Assembly (NCBI RefSeq): GCF_009720365.1
Contig: NZ_WBZD01000016.1
Coordinates: 1 to 64,000, forward strand
Source of the DNA: Catellatospora paridis
Lineage (GTDB): Bacteria; Actinomycetota; Actinomycetes; Mycobacteriales; Micromonosporaceae
Length of the DNA stretch: 64,000 nucleotides
Reading direction: 5' to 3'
In this document: in pieces, positions 53,851 through 62,660 of the stretch
Position numbering within the stretch: position 1 is the stretch's first letter
How the letters are laid out: every line of letters begins with the position of its first letter
The notes under the pieces: generated by a model
The model's input: the letters and a program-made list of their open reading frames with translations, nothing else
Databases searched by the model: none
Told to the model about the DNA's origin: nothing
Program-made: the position numbers and the translations under genes

Positions 53851-55623
53851 GTGAAACGTCCCATCCTCCGTCGCCTGCTTGCCGTGACCGGCAGCGTGAC
53901 GCTCGGCCTCATGGGCGCGGTGGCCCTGGCCAGTCCCGCACAGGCGCACCACACCGACCCCAGCGGTTTCGCCCAGTGCACCCCGACCGAGTGGGTCATC
54001 ACCTGGACGATCAAGAACTGGGACACGGACCTGACGGCCACGGTCGACCTGGTCGCCAAGCCCGACACTCCCATCAAGAGCATCGTCGACGGCAGCAACC
54101 TCGACGGCGCCACCCTGCCGGGCAAGAGCAAGAAGAACGGCAAGTGGGTTGTGGGCGAGCTGGTCGGCGAGCAGCGCGTGCCGCTGTCGACCGACAAGGT
54201 CGAGCTCGTCGTGAAGGGCACCTGGTCCAACGGCGTCAAGCACACTGCGCAGCCGGAGATCGTGAAGCTCGACCGCTCCAAGTGCGGCGAGCGAAAGGTC
54301 GACATCCTCGGTAAGGCGAAGTGCGACTACGACACCGGCAACTGGAACGTGACCTGGACCGTCGCCAACAAGCACTACACGGACCAGGCGACCGCCAACA
54401 TCATCACGCAGGACGGCCCCGACTCGCAGAAGTCTGCGATCAAGAAGGCCAACAACCAGTGGGTGACCCTGGCAAACGAGAACGTCATCGTGGGCCTGAA
54501 GGACGGCGACAAGATCAACGGCGGTCAGGCGAAGACCGCCACCCAGGTCGTCGAAGGCAGCGCGAAGGCTGCGCGGCTGAAGGTCCAGCTGGAGTGGAAG
54601 TCCAACTTCCTGAAGAACGAGTCCGACTCGCAGGTTCGCGTGGTCGAGTTCGACGGCTCCTGCGTCAAGAACACGCCTAAGCCGACTGCCGCGTTCGCCT
54701 CGGACTGCTCCGGCGAGGTCACGGTCACCCTGAAGAACATCGCGGGCGCCACCAAGAAGGCCGTGTTCGTGGTCAAGGGCGCCGGCGACTGGGCGAGCGA
54801 GCCGATCGAGGTCGAGGCCGACGGTACGGCCACGGTGACCGTCCCGGCGAGCGCCTCCTCGTCGATCACGGTGCTGGAGAGCGGCACCCCGATCGAGAAG
54901 GGCACCTACTCCTGGACTGACAAGACCGAGTGCCACCCGGTCGACATCACCAGCGAGCAGACCTGCGACAAGGTCATCGTCACCATCAACAACCCGGCGG
55001 GCGGCGCCGCGGCGACCGTCGTGCTGACCCCGGTCAAGGGCTCCGCCCCCGCCGAGACCGAGCAGGCTGTCAAGGCGCTGAGCAGCGACGCCATCACCAA
55101 GACCGTGGCTCCGGGCACCAAGGAGACCGTCGAGTTCGAGGTCGGCGAGACCGGTCTGGTGGTCCACACGACCGTCAACGGCGAGCAGCGCGGTTCGATC
55201 ACCTGGAAGAAGCCGGCCGGCTGCGAGCCGATCGGCGGCGAGGTCGCCGACACCTGTGACGGCCTGGTCTTCGACCTGAAGAACCCGCAGGACGGCAGCA
55301 AGACCGACCTGGTGCTCACCCCGAGCAAGGGCGAGGCCGTCAGCTTCACCCTCAACCCGGGCGAGACCAAGAAGGTCGAGTTCAAGGCCGACAAGGAGCT
55401 GACCGTCAAGGTCACGCTCAACGGCAAGGTAGTCGACGAGATCGTCTGGGAGAAGCCGAAGGACTGCGACAAGCCGTCCCCCTCCCCGTCGGCCCCGCCG
55501 ACCCTGCCGAAGACCGGTACCAACGTCACGATCTTCGTGATCTCCGGTCTGCTGCTGGTCGCCGTCGGCTTCGCGGTGTTCATGCTGGCGCGACGTCGCC
55601 GGCTGAACATGACCGAGGTCTGA
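53851..55623 (+). CDS. LPXTG-anchored repetitive cell-wall protein
   Basis: 590 aa: a signal peptide (cut likely after AQA, residue about 32), five related beta-rich domains of 80-110 residues, each with a pair of cysteines, then a Pro/Ser spacer and a complete sorting signal (LPKTG at 552-556, membrane stretch 'IFVISGLLLVAVGFAVFMLA', RRRR). It is rich in Lys and Thr, unlike its Arg/Ala-rich neighbours. The GTG has GGAG 6 nt upstream. The domains ('VTLKNIAGATKKAVFVVKG', 'VTINNPAGGAAATVVLTP', 'FDLKNPQDGSKTDLVLTP') suggest internal duplication. No sortase gene is in the window. Confidence 0.9.
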   Translation: MKRPILRRLLAVTGSVTLGLMGAVALASPAQAHHTDPSGFAQCTPTEWVITWTIKNWDTDLTATVDLVAKPDTPIKSIVDGSNLDGATLPGKSKKNGKWVVGELVGEQRVPLSTDKVELVVKGTWSNGVKHTAQPEIVKLDRSKCGERKVDILGKAKCDYDTGNWNVTWTVANKHYTDQATANIITQDGPDSQKSAIKKANNQWVTLANENVIVGLKDGDKINGGQAKTATQVVEGSAKAARLKVQLEWKSNFLKNESDSQVRVVEFDGSCVKNTPKPTAAFASDCSGEVTVTLKNIAGATKKAVFVVKGAGDWASEPIEVEADGTATVTVPASASSSITVLESGTPIEKGTYSWTDKTECHPVDITSEQTCDKVIVTINNPAGGAAATVVLTPVKGSAPAETEQAVKALSSDAITKTVAPGTKETVEFEVGETGLVVHTTVNGEQRGSITWKKPAGCEPIGGEVADTCDGLVFDLKNPQDGSKTDLVLTPSKGEAVSFTLNPGETKKVEFKADKELTVKVTLNGKVVDEIVWEKPKDCDKPSPSPSAPPTLPKTGTNVTIFVISGLLLVAVGFAVFMLARRRRLNMTEV

Positions 55624-55639
55624 CAGCCATAGGCACATG

Positions 55640-55675
55640 AGAACGGGGCGGGTCCTGACGGACCCGCCCCGTTCT
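55640..55675 (+). terminator. Terminator after the LPXTG gene
   Basis: AGAACGGGGCGGGTCC and its exact complement form a 16-bp stem with a TGAC loop, 16 bp past the stop. Confidence 0.75.
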
Positions 55676-55688
55676 GCGTACCTGCCCT

Positions 55689-55763
55689 GATCGTCCGACT
55701 TGCCAGGCAGACGGTCCAATGGCTGCCCATGATTCGCACAAGTGCCCGGCAAGTCGGACGATC
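55689..55763. repeat. 75-bp dispersed palindrome, copy A3
   Basis: 22-nt arms at 55689-55710 and 55742-55763 with few mismatches; ends GATCG...CGATC. It is the same length as A1 and A2, with arms conserved and the middle more diverged. It lies between the convergent ends of the LPXTG gene and recG. Confidence 0.8.
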
Positions 55764-55828
55764 AAGGAGCGCCCGGCGGCCTCGGGCGTTCGAGGAGCGC
55801 CGGGTGCGGCCCTCGCCGGGGTCGGGCG

Positions 55829-58024
55829 TCAGCCCTTCTGGAGAAATTCGGCGCGGTCGGTGTCGACGAGGCGGGCGATCTGGTCGGCCAGCAGCGGGTG
55901 TGCGGACAGGTCCGGGTCGTCGGCGAGCAGGGCCTCCGCCTCGGCTCGGGCCTCGCCGATCAGGTCGCGGTCGCGCAGCAGGGACAGCAGGCGCAGGTGC
56001 GAGCGCCGACCGGACTGGGCCGCGCCCAGCACGTCGCCCTCGCGGCGCTGCTCCAGGTCGAGTTCGGCGAGCCGGAAGCCGTCGAGCGTGGAGGCGACCG
56101 CGTCCAGCCGCTCGCGGGCGGGAGTGCCCGCCACGGCCTCGGTGACCAGCAGGCACAGGCCCGGCGCGCTGCCCCGGCCGACCCGGCCGCGCAGCTGGTG
56201 CAACTGCGAGACGCCGAACCGGTCGGCGTCGAGGATGACCATCGCGGTGGCGTTGGGCACGTCCACCCCGACCTCGATCACGGTCGTGGCGACCAGCACG
56301 TCGAGCTGCCCGGCCGAGAACGCGCGCATGATCGCGTCCTTCTCGTCGGCGGGCAGCCTGCCGTGCAGCACCCCGATCCGCAGGCCGCGCAACGGCCCCT
56401 CGGCCAGCAGCGGGGCGACGTCCAGCACGGCCACCGGCGGGCGGCGCTCGTCCTCGACGGCGTCGTCGGGCGGCGGGGTGTCGTCGTCGGTGGCGTTGTC
56501 ACCGATGCGCGGGCAGACGACGTACGCCTGATGGCCCTGCTGCACCTCCTCGACCACGCGCCGCCAGGCCCGCTCCAGGAACGCCGGCTTCTCCGCCACC
56601 GGCACCACGTGCGAGGCGATCGGCGACCGCCCGCCGGGCAGCTGCGACAGCGTGGACACCTCCAGGTCGCCGTAGACGGTCATGGCGACCGTGCGCGGGA
56701 TCGGGGTCGCGGTCATCACCAGCACGTGCGGCGGCTGTTCGGCCTTGGCCCGCAGCGCGTCGCGCTGCTCCACCCCGAAGCGGTGCTGCTCGTCGACCAC
56801 GACCAGGCCGAGGTCGGCGAAGTCGACGCCCTCGTAGAGCAGCGCATGGGTGCCGATGACCAGTCCGGCACTGCCGTCGGCGACCTTGGCCAGCACCTTG
56901 CGCCGCGCGGCCGCCCCCTGCGAGCCGGTGACCAGGGCGACCTGGGTGCCGTTCGGGTCGCCGTCGAGCTCGTCGGCGCGCCCGGCCGGGCCGAGCATCC
57001 GGGTGATGCCCCGGTGGTGCTGGGTCGCCAGCACCTCGGTCGGGGCCAGCAGCGCGGCCTGCCCGCCCGCGTCCACCACCTGGAGCATGGCCCGCAGCGC
57101 GACCAGCGTCTTGCCCGCGCCGACCTCGCCCTGCAGCAGCCGGTGCATGGGGTGCGCCACGGCCAGGTCGGCGGCGATCTCCTCGCCGACCGCGAGCTGC
57201 CCGTCGGTGAGCGTGAACGGCAGCGTGCCGTCGAATCCGGCCAGCAGGCCGCCGTCGCGGCGCGGCCGGGGCCTGGCGGGCCACGCCGCCGCCTCCCGCT
57301 TGCGCCGCACCAGGGTCAGCTGCACCGCGAACGCCTCGTCCCAGGCGAGCCGGCGCTTGGCGATGTACAGCATCTCCTTCGACGACGGGCGGTGGATCTC
57401 GCGCAGCGCCGTCTCCAGGTCGATCAGCTTGCGCTCGGCGCGGATCCGGGACGGGGTGGCGTCCGGCGGCATGGTCACCGTGTCCAGCACCACCCGCACG
57501 CAGCGGGCGATCACCCAGGTCGGCACGGCCGCGGCGGCCGGATACACCGGGATCATCGCCCCGGCGAACTCCTCCACCTCGGCGGCCACCTCGCCGTCGG
57601 CGGCCCCCTGGTCGAGCAGCACGTACTCGGGGCTGTTGAGCTGGCGGCGGCCGCGGAAGTCGCTGACCTTGCCCGCGAACAGGCCCCACCGCCCCGGGCG
57701 CAGGTCGCGCTCGCGCCAGGCCTGCTGGAAGTACGTCAGCACCAGCTGGCCGCCCGCGCCGTCACCGACGACGACCTCCAGCATGCTGCCGCGCCGCTGC
57801 CGCATCGGCCGGGTCGTCGTGCGCAGCACCTGGGCCAACACGGTGACCTCTTCGCCGATCTCCAGCGTGCGCATGTCGGTGTGCTCGCCCCGCTGGTCGT
57901 AGCGCCGGGGCACGTAGAACAGCAGGTCACCGGCGGTGTACAGGTCGAGGTGCACGGCCAGCGCCTTGGCGGTCTTCTCCCCGACCAGCTTGGACAGCGG
58001 GGTGTCGACGTCCGCGGAGGTCAT
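55829..58024 (-). CDS. recG: ATP-dependent DNA helicase RecG
   Basis: 731 aa. A wedge/OB domain is followed by the superfamily 2 helicase: Walker A 'GEVGAGKTLVA', 'DEQHRFGVEQR', 'TATPIPRTVAMT', 'ATTVIEVGVDVPNA' and 'QLRGRVGRG'. It remodels stalled forks and Holliday junctions. About 25 residues rich in Asp/Pro (after 'PRIGDN') form an acidic insert between motifs. The ATG is clear. Confidence 0.96.
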   Translation of the reverse strand: MTSADVDTPLSKLVGEKTAKALAVHLDLYTAGDLLFYVPRRYDQRGEHTDMRTLEIGEEVTVLAQVLRTTTRPMRQRRGSMLEVVVGDGAGGQLVLTYFQQAWRERDLRPGRWGLFAGKVSDFRGRRQLNSPEYVLLDQGAADGEVAAEVEEFAGAMIPVYPAAAAVPTWVIARCVRVVLDTVTMPPDATPSRIRAERKLIDLETALREIHRPSSKEMLYIAKRRLAWDEAFAVQLTLVRRKREAAAWPARPRPRRDGGLLAGFDGTLPFTLTDGQLAVGEEIAADLAVAHPMHRLLQGEVGAGKTLVALRAMLQVVDAGGQAALLAPTEVLATQHHRGITRMLGPAGRADELDGDPNGTQVALVTGSQGAAARRKVLAKVADGSAGLVIGTHALLYEGVDFADLGLVVVDEQHRFGVEQRDALRAKAEQPPHVLVMTATPIPRTVAMTVYGDLEVSTLSQLPGGRSPIASHVVPVAEKPAFLERAWRRVVEEVQQGHQAYVVCPRIGDNATDDDTPPPDDAVEDERRPPVAVLDVAPLLAEGPLRGLRIGVLHGRLPADEKDAIMRAFSAGQLDVLVATTVIEVGVDVPNATAMVILDADRFGVSQLHQLRGRVGRGSAPGLCLLVTEAVAGTPARERLDAVASTLDGFRLAELDLEQRREGDVLGAAQSGRRSHLRLLSLLRDRDLIGEARAEAEALLADDPDLSAHPLLADQIARLVDTDRAEFLQKG

Positions 58025-58159
58025 GGACCCACCTCTCCGGCCCGGCCGTCACCGCCGCGACCTGCGATCTGCGCCGCCGAACCGGATGCGGTCCTGCGGT
58101 CGGTCATGCCCGATCCTCCCGCGGCCCTCCGACAGCGGCGGCCGGGCGCGCGGTCCATC

Positions 58160-59764
58160 TCACTCGACGCCCACCAGCAGCGGATAGTGCGGCTGGCCGC
58201 CGGGATACGCGTGCACCTCGACGAACGGCCAGCGGGTGGCCACGTGCGCGGTCAGCGCCTCGACCAGGCCGTCCGGGGCCTGCTCGCCGGTGAGCAAGGT
58301 CACCAGCTCGCCGCCGCTGGCCAGCATCCGGTCCAGCAGCCCGCAGCACACCGTCACCAGGTCGTCGCCGATCAGGTTGACCTCGCCCTCGACCAGGGCG
58401 ATGACATCTCCCGGGCGGCAGCGACCGGCCACCGTCAGGGCCTCCCGGCTGGCCGTGGTGACCTCCGCCGAGCGGCACGCGCCGGCCGCCTCGGCCATCG
58501 CGATCACGTCGTCCTCGAACCGGCGGGCGTGGTCGCGCACCGCCAGCGCGGCCAGCGCCTGCACCGGCGAACGGGTGGGCACCACCCGCACCTTGACGCC
58601 CTCGCCGAACGCCTCCTCGGCCGCAGCCTGGCACACCGCGCGCAGGTTGGAGTCGGTGGGCAGCACCGCCACCCGGCCCGCGCCGGTGGCGAGGATCGCG
58701 TCCAGCACCTCCGCGGTGGACGGGTTGCCGCCGATGGCCACCGCGCCCTCGGCGATGAGCAGCTCCTCGATGCCGTCGCCGGCCGCGGTGACGACCACCG
58801 CGCGGGCCGTCGGATCGGGCCGCCGCGGCGCGCCCTCGGCGGTCGCGCTGGTCAGGTGGGTGATCTGGATCTGGTACGGCCGCCCGGCCGCGAGCCCCGC
58901 CTCCAGCGCCGCGCCCGCGTCGTCCACGTGCACGTGCACCCGCCAGGTCGGCGCACCGCCGACGATGACCAGCGAGTCGCCCAGCCGGTCCAGCGCGCCC
59001 CGCAGCTCGGCGATCTCCGCGGCCCCCGTGTCGATCAGGAACTGCACCTCGTACGCGGGCCCGCGGTAGGTCAGCGCCGCCCGCCCCGTCCCGTGGCCGT
59101 GCCCGGCGTGATCGTGGTCATGCCCGTGCTCGGAGTCACGCGCCGCCGCGCCGTCGACCTCGCTCTCGTCGTGCTCGCCGGTCAGCGCCTCCAGCAGCGC
59201 CTCCAGCAGCAGCACCAGGCCCTGCCCACCCGCGTCCACCACCCCGGCCGCGGCCAGCACCGGCAGCTGCTCCGGCGTGCGGGCCAGCGCCTCCCGCGCC
59301 CCCAGCACCGCCGCGCGCGCGGCGGCCGGCTGGTCGGAGCCCTGATCAGCGGCCTCGGCGGCAGCCCTGGCCACGGTGAGGATGGTGCCCTCGACCGGGT
59401 GCGCCACCGCGGCGTACGCCGACTTGGCCGCCGCGTCGAGTGCCGCGGCCAGCCCGTCGCCGTCCACGGAGTCGGCCAGACCGGCCAGCCACTGCGCGCT
59501 GATGACGCCGGAGTTGCCGCGCGCGCCCAGCAGCGCGCCGCGGGCCATGGTGCGCAGCACCACCCCGGCCGACGGCGCGTCGGCCAGCGAGCCGGCCAGC
59601 GCCTGCTCCGCGGCGGACAGCGTCAGCAGCAGGTTGGTGCCGGTGTCGCCGTCGGGCACCGGATACACGTTGAGCTGGTTGAGCGCCTGCTCATGCCGGC
59701 TCAAGCCGGCCACGGCCAGCGAGCTCCAGCGCCGCACCGCCGCGATGTCCAGGACCTCCAGCAC
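58160..59764 (-). CDS. DAK2-domain protein (YloV/FakA-like) with a histidine-rich insert
   Basis: 534 aa. The N-terminal DhaL-like domain has 'LNVYPVPDGDTGTNLL' (the Asp triad for Mg-ATP) and 'ARGNSGVISAQWLAG', as in the fatty-acid kinase subunit FakA. The C-terminal half is the YloV-type domain. At about residues 213-225 lies a His-rich stretch 'DSEHGHDHDHAGHGHG', a possible metal-binding loop. The GTG at 59764 has TAAGCT 7 nt upstream. It precedes recG, as in many Gram-positives. The activity is inferred from the family; no FakB/DegV partner is nearby. Confidence 0.87.
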   Translation of the reverse strand: MLEVLDIAAVRRWSSLAVAGLSRHEQALNQLNVYPVPDGDTGTNLLLTLSAAEQALAGSLADAPSAGVVLRTMARGALLGARGNSGVISAQWLAGLADSVDGDGLAAALDAAAKSAYAAVAHPVEGTILTVARAAAEAADQGSDQPAAARAAVLGAREALARTPEQLPVLAAAGVVDAGGQGLVLLLEALLEALTGEHDESEVDGAAARDSEHGHDHDHAGHGHGTGRAALTYRGPAYEVQFLIDTGAAEIAELRGALDRLGDSLVIVGGAPTWRVHVHVDDAGAALEAGLAAGRPYQIQITHLTSATAEGAPRRPDPTARAVVVTAAGDGIEELLIAEGAVAIGGNPSTAEVLDAILATGAGRVAVLPTDSNLRAVCQAAAEEAFGEGVKVRVVPTRSPVQALAALAVRDHARRFEDDVIAMAEAAGACRSAEVTTASREALTVAGRCRPGDVIALVEGEVNLIGDDLVTVCCGLLDRMLASGGELVTLLTGEQAPDGLVEALTAHVATRWPFVEVHAYPGGQPHYPLLVGVE

Positions 59765-59970
59765 GCGCGCAAGCTTATCGGTGCCGCACCCGGTTCTCGC
59801 GCTCGGCGTGGTGGGCAGTAGAGTGTTGTCAGCCGTCGTACGCGCCAGATGCCGTCGTGCGGCTCCGCCCCGATTGGGCACGTGCCGTGCAAGTCAGGTA
59901 CCCTGGCAAAGTTCCCGGCACAGTGACGCTTGGTCGGGTTGTTTGATCAAGACGAACTCAGGAGATTTCC

Positions 59971-60162
59971 GTGGCTGCCGTGTGCGACGTCTGTGGCAAG
60001 GGACCGGGCTTCGGTCACAACGTGCCCTGGTCGAAGAAGAAGACCAACCGCCGCTGGAACCCGAACATCCAGACGGTGCGTACCCCCGCTGGTGGCGGTA
60101 ACTCCCGCAAGGTCCAGGCCTGCACCTCGTGCCTGAAGGCCGGCAAGGTCACCCGCGCCTGA
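59971..60162 (+). CDS. rpmB: 50S ribosomal protein L28
   Basis: 63 aa: 'VAAVCDVCGKGPGFGHNV' and 'VQACTSCLKAGKV' carry two CxxC pairs, the zinc-binding form. AGGAGA lies 6 nt before the GTG. It is divergent from the DAK2 gene and followed by an intrinsic terminator. The 206-bp upstream gap contains GGCACGTGCC (59877-59886) and a TACCCT hexamer but no gene. Confidence 0.97.
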   Translation: MAAVCDVCGKGPGFGHNVPWSKKKTNRRWNPNIQTVRTPAGGGNSRKVQACTSCLKAGKVTRA

Positions 60163-60173
60163 CGCGAGACTTT

Positions 60174-60208
60174 CAAAAGGCCGCCGAGCTTTGCTCGGCG
60201 GCCTTTTG
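60174..60208 (+). terminator. Rho-independent terminator after rpmB
   Basis: AAAAGGCCGCCGAG/CTCGGCGGCCTTTT (14 bp, extendable by one C-G on either end) with a short loop and a T-run inside the descending arm. It can also stop the convergent GNAT gene. Confidence 0.85.
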
Positions 60209-60227
60209 CCGTGCCCAGTTGCCGTGG

Positions 60228-60692
60228 TCAGAGGCTGCGGCCGAAGGAGCGGCAGCCGGGCTCGTCGCGGTAGTGGCCGAAGTTCTCGATCAGCTGGTAG
60301 CCGATGGCGTGGTACAGCGCGATCGCCTCGGGCTGGGCGGTGCCCGTCTCGAGGATCGCGCGGACCCGGCCGTGCGCCCGCGCGTCGGACTCCAGCGCTG
60401 TCATGATCGCCCTGCCCACGCCCTTGCCGCGCACTGTGGCCGAGGTGTAGACGCGCTTGATCTCGGCGATCTCCTCGGAGCCCGCCCAGCTGCGCCAGCC
60501 GCCGCAGCCGACCGGCGAGCCGTCGAGGTATGCCACGAAGAAGCCGCCGTCCGGCGGGTCGAACTCGACGGCCTCGATCGGGGTCGCGTCGGAGTCGCCG
60601 TAACGTTCGGCCAGGTCAGCCATGAGTTCGGCGATCAGCTTTCGGGCGACCGACCCGCCGTAGCGCGTCGGCTTGATCTCAATCTCGGTCAC
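60228..60692 (-). CDS. GNAT-family N-acetyltransferase
   Basis: 154 aa. The acetyl-CoA loop 'TVRGKGVGRAIMTALE' and late 'LETGTAQPEAIALYHAIGY' identify the fold; the acceptor is unknown. I chose the GTG at 60692 because TATCCT is 7 nt upstream; an ATG seven codons earlier is an alternative. It is 26 bp after thiL on the same strand. Confidence 0.87.
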   Translation of the reverse strand: MTEIEIKPTRYGGSVARKLIAELMADLAERYGDSDATPIEAVEFDPPDGGFFVAYLDGSPVGCGGWRSWAGSEEIAEIKRVYTSATVRGKGVGRAIMTALESDARAHGRVRAILETGTAQPEAIALYHAIGYQLIENFGHYRDEPGCRSFGRSL

Positions 60693-60718
60693 GGCGCCGA
60701 GGATACTGCGCATGCCCG

Positions 60719-61660
60719 CTATGCCCGGAAGTGGTCCCACCCCTTCGGGCCGTACCACGGGCGGTTGTCGAGCGTCACCGTGCTGCCCTCGATCACCTCG
60801 CCGATCACGTGCCAGCCCTCCGGCAGCGGCACGTCCACGGGGAACGTCGCGGCCAGCGCGTGATCGTCGCCACCGGCCAGCAGCCACTGGTACGGGTCCA
60901 CGCCCAGCGCGAGCGCCGCGTCACGCATCTGCTCCGGCACCTTGAACGCGCTGCGGTGCAGGTTGACGCCCACCTTGCTGGCGTGCGCGATGTGCCCGAG
61001 GTCGGCGATGAGCCCGTCCGACACGTCGATCATCGAGGTCGCCCCGGCCCGCCCCGCGGCCGGCCCCAGCGCGTACGGCACCACCGGCCGCCGGTACGCC
61101 TCGACCAGGATCTTCGGGGTACGGAAGCCCCGCGACAGCACCGTGTAGCCGGCCGCCGCGAAACCCACCCGCCCCGCCAGCGCCACCACGTCGCCGACCT
61201 GGGCGCCGGACCGCAGCACCGGCGCCAGCCCGTGCAGGTCGCCGAGCGCGGTCACCGCGATGGTCAGCGTGGGGCTGGCGGTCATGTCCCCGCCGACCAC
61301 GCTCGCGCCGACCAGCGCGGCCTCGGTGGCCAGCCCGTCGGAGAGCTGCTCGGCCCAGGCCACGTCCAGGTCCGGCGGCACGCACAGGCCCACCAGCAGC
61401 GCCGTCGCGGTGGCGCCCATGGCGGCGATGTCGGCGAGGTTCGCCGCCGCCGCACGCCGGCCGATGTCCTCGGCCTCGGCCCAGTCCCGCCGGAAGTGCC
61501 GCCCCTCGACGAGCACGTCAGTGGAGGCGACGACCCGCCCGTCGGAGGCGATGACCAGTGCCGCGTCGTCGCCCGGCCCGATGATGGTGGCCGGCCCGGT
61601 GCCCAACCGCGCCACCACCCGTTCGATCAGCCCGAACTCCCCCGTCCGCGCAATACTCAT
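60719..61660 (-). CDS. thiL: Thiamine-monophosphate kinase
   Basis: 313 aa. It makes thiamine diphosphate in the last step of synthesis. 'GPGDDAALV' near the N-terminus, 'AAANLADIAAMGATATALLVGL' and 'MIDVSDGLIADLGHIA' are the PurM-like ATP-binding blocks. AGGAGA lies before the ATG. Confidence 0.96.
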   Translation of the reverse strand: MSIARTGEFGLIERVVARLGTGPATIIGPGDDAALVIASDGRVVASTDVLVEGRHFRRDWAEAEDIGRRAAAANLADIAAMGATATALLVGLCVPPDLDVAWAEQLSDGLATEAALVGASVVGGDMTASPTLTIAVTALGDLHGLAPVLRSGAQVGDVVALAGRVGFAAAGYTVLSRGFRTPKILVEAYRRPVVPYALGPAAGRAGATSMIDVSDGLIADLGHIAHASKVGVNLHRSAFKVPEQMRDAALALGVDPYQWLLAGGDDHALAATFPVDVPLPEGWHVIGEVIEGSTVTLDNRPWYGPKGWDHFRA

Positions 61661-61849
61661 GCCTTCTCCTCGCTACGCTCGTCGGCGGCACGAGCCCGTG
61701 TCACCATGATTCGCTCGCGAAGCTCGCTCATGCTGTTTCCCCGTCGCGCCTGCTCATGTGGCTTCCTTCCTCACCCTTGCGCCTCCTGCCGCAGCCTGTG
61801 CACCCTCATTGAGGTACTTTCACAGGCGGCACGTGTGAAGGAGTCGTCC

Positions 61850-62083
61850 GTGGTCCACGCTTACATCTTGATTCAGACGTCGGTCGGCAAGTCCGTCGAC
61901 GTCTCCGCGGCCATCGGCGAAATCCAGGGTGTCACCCGGGTGGACGCGGTGACCGGCCCGTACGACGTGATCGCCATGGTCGAGGCGCACACCGTCGACG
62001 AACTGGGCAAACTGGTGCTGTCACAGATCCAGTTGATACCCAACATCACCCGCACCCTGACGTGCCCCATCATCCACCTATGA
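61850..62083 (+). CDS. Stand-alone Lrp/AsnC ligand-binding domain protein
   Basis: 77 aa consisting only of the RAM (AsnC_trans_reg) domain: 'VVHAYILIQTSVGKSVDVSAAIGEIQGVTRVDAVTGPYDVIAMVEA' in outline. No DNA-binding helix-turn-helix is present. AAGGAG lies 7 nt before the GTG. Stand-alone RAM proteins bind amino acids and may modulate full-length Lrp regulators (inference). It is divergent from thiL and overlaps the next gene by 4 bp. Confidence 0.9.
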   Translation: MVHAYILIQTSVGKSVDVSAAIGEIQGVTRVDAVTGPYDVIAMVEAHTVDELGKLVLSQIQLIPNITRTLTCPIIHL

Positions 62084-62655
62084 GTAACGACCAGACGGCA
62101 CGGTCGGGCCGACAGTCCCCCAAGACGATCGCCACCGTGGTGGCGCTGCCCATCGCACTGCTCGCGGGGTTCGGCTTCTTCCAGGCCATGCGGCCGCCGG
62201 CGGAGCCCGCCCCGGAGCCCAGCGTCGCTGCCGGCCCGCAGGTGATGCCCACCACGCCGGTGCCGATGGACGCCCCCGCCCTGAACGAGCGGCAGACCAC
62301 GGTGTGCCGCGCGCTGCTGTCGCAGCTGCCCGACCAGGTCCGCGACCTGCCGCGCCGTGAGGTCACCGCCGGTCACGAGCAGAACGCGGCGTACGGCGAC
62401 CCGGCTCTGGCGCTCGCCTGCGGCGGCCCGTCCCCGAGCTACCCGCCCACCGACGACGTGTTCACCCTGGACGGCGTCTGCTGGCACAAGGGCGACGGCG
62501 CGTGGACCACGGTCGACCGCGAGGTGCCCGTGCGGGTCACCGTCCCGGCGGCGTACGACCAGCCCGGCCAGTGGGTCATCAACTTCTCCAAGACGCTGAT
62601 CGCCACCGTGCCCCACGCCGAGCGCATCCCGGTGGGCTGCGGCACCCGCGCCTGA
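62080..62655 (+). CDS. DUF3515 family membrane-anchored protein
   Basis: 191 aa with one N-terminal membrane segment ('IATVVALPIALLAGFGFFQAM') and an exported domain. 'LPRREVTAGHEQNAAYGDPALALACG', 'VCW' and 'VPVRVTVPAAY' fit DUF3515, an actinobacterial family usually found beside thiL and ddl. The ATG overlaps the Lrp-domain stop (ATGA). The function is unknown. It ends 5 bp before convergent ddl. Confidence 0.88.
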   Translation: MSNDQTARSGRQSPKTIATVVALPIALLAGFGFFQAMRPPAEPAPEPSVAAGPQVMPTTPVPMDAPALNERQTTVCRALLSQLPDQVRDLPRREVTAGHEQNAAYGDPALALACGGPSPSYPPTDDVFTLDGVCWHKGDGAWTTVDREVPVRVTVPAAYDQPGQWVINFSKTLIATVPHAERIPVGCGTRA

Positions 62656-62660
62656 CCTGT

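Noticed and set aside
59877-59886. GGCACGTGCC palindrome upstream of rpmB
   Set aside because: It is a 10-bp GC-rich palindrome that is expected by chance at this composition; no second site or family match.
61661-61849. GCTCGC direct repeats and short open frames between thiL and the Lrp-domain gene
   Set aside because: Repeats are short and imperfect, no frame has a ribosome site, and the stretch is best read as the divergent promoter region.
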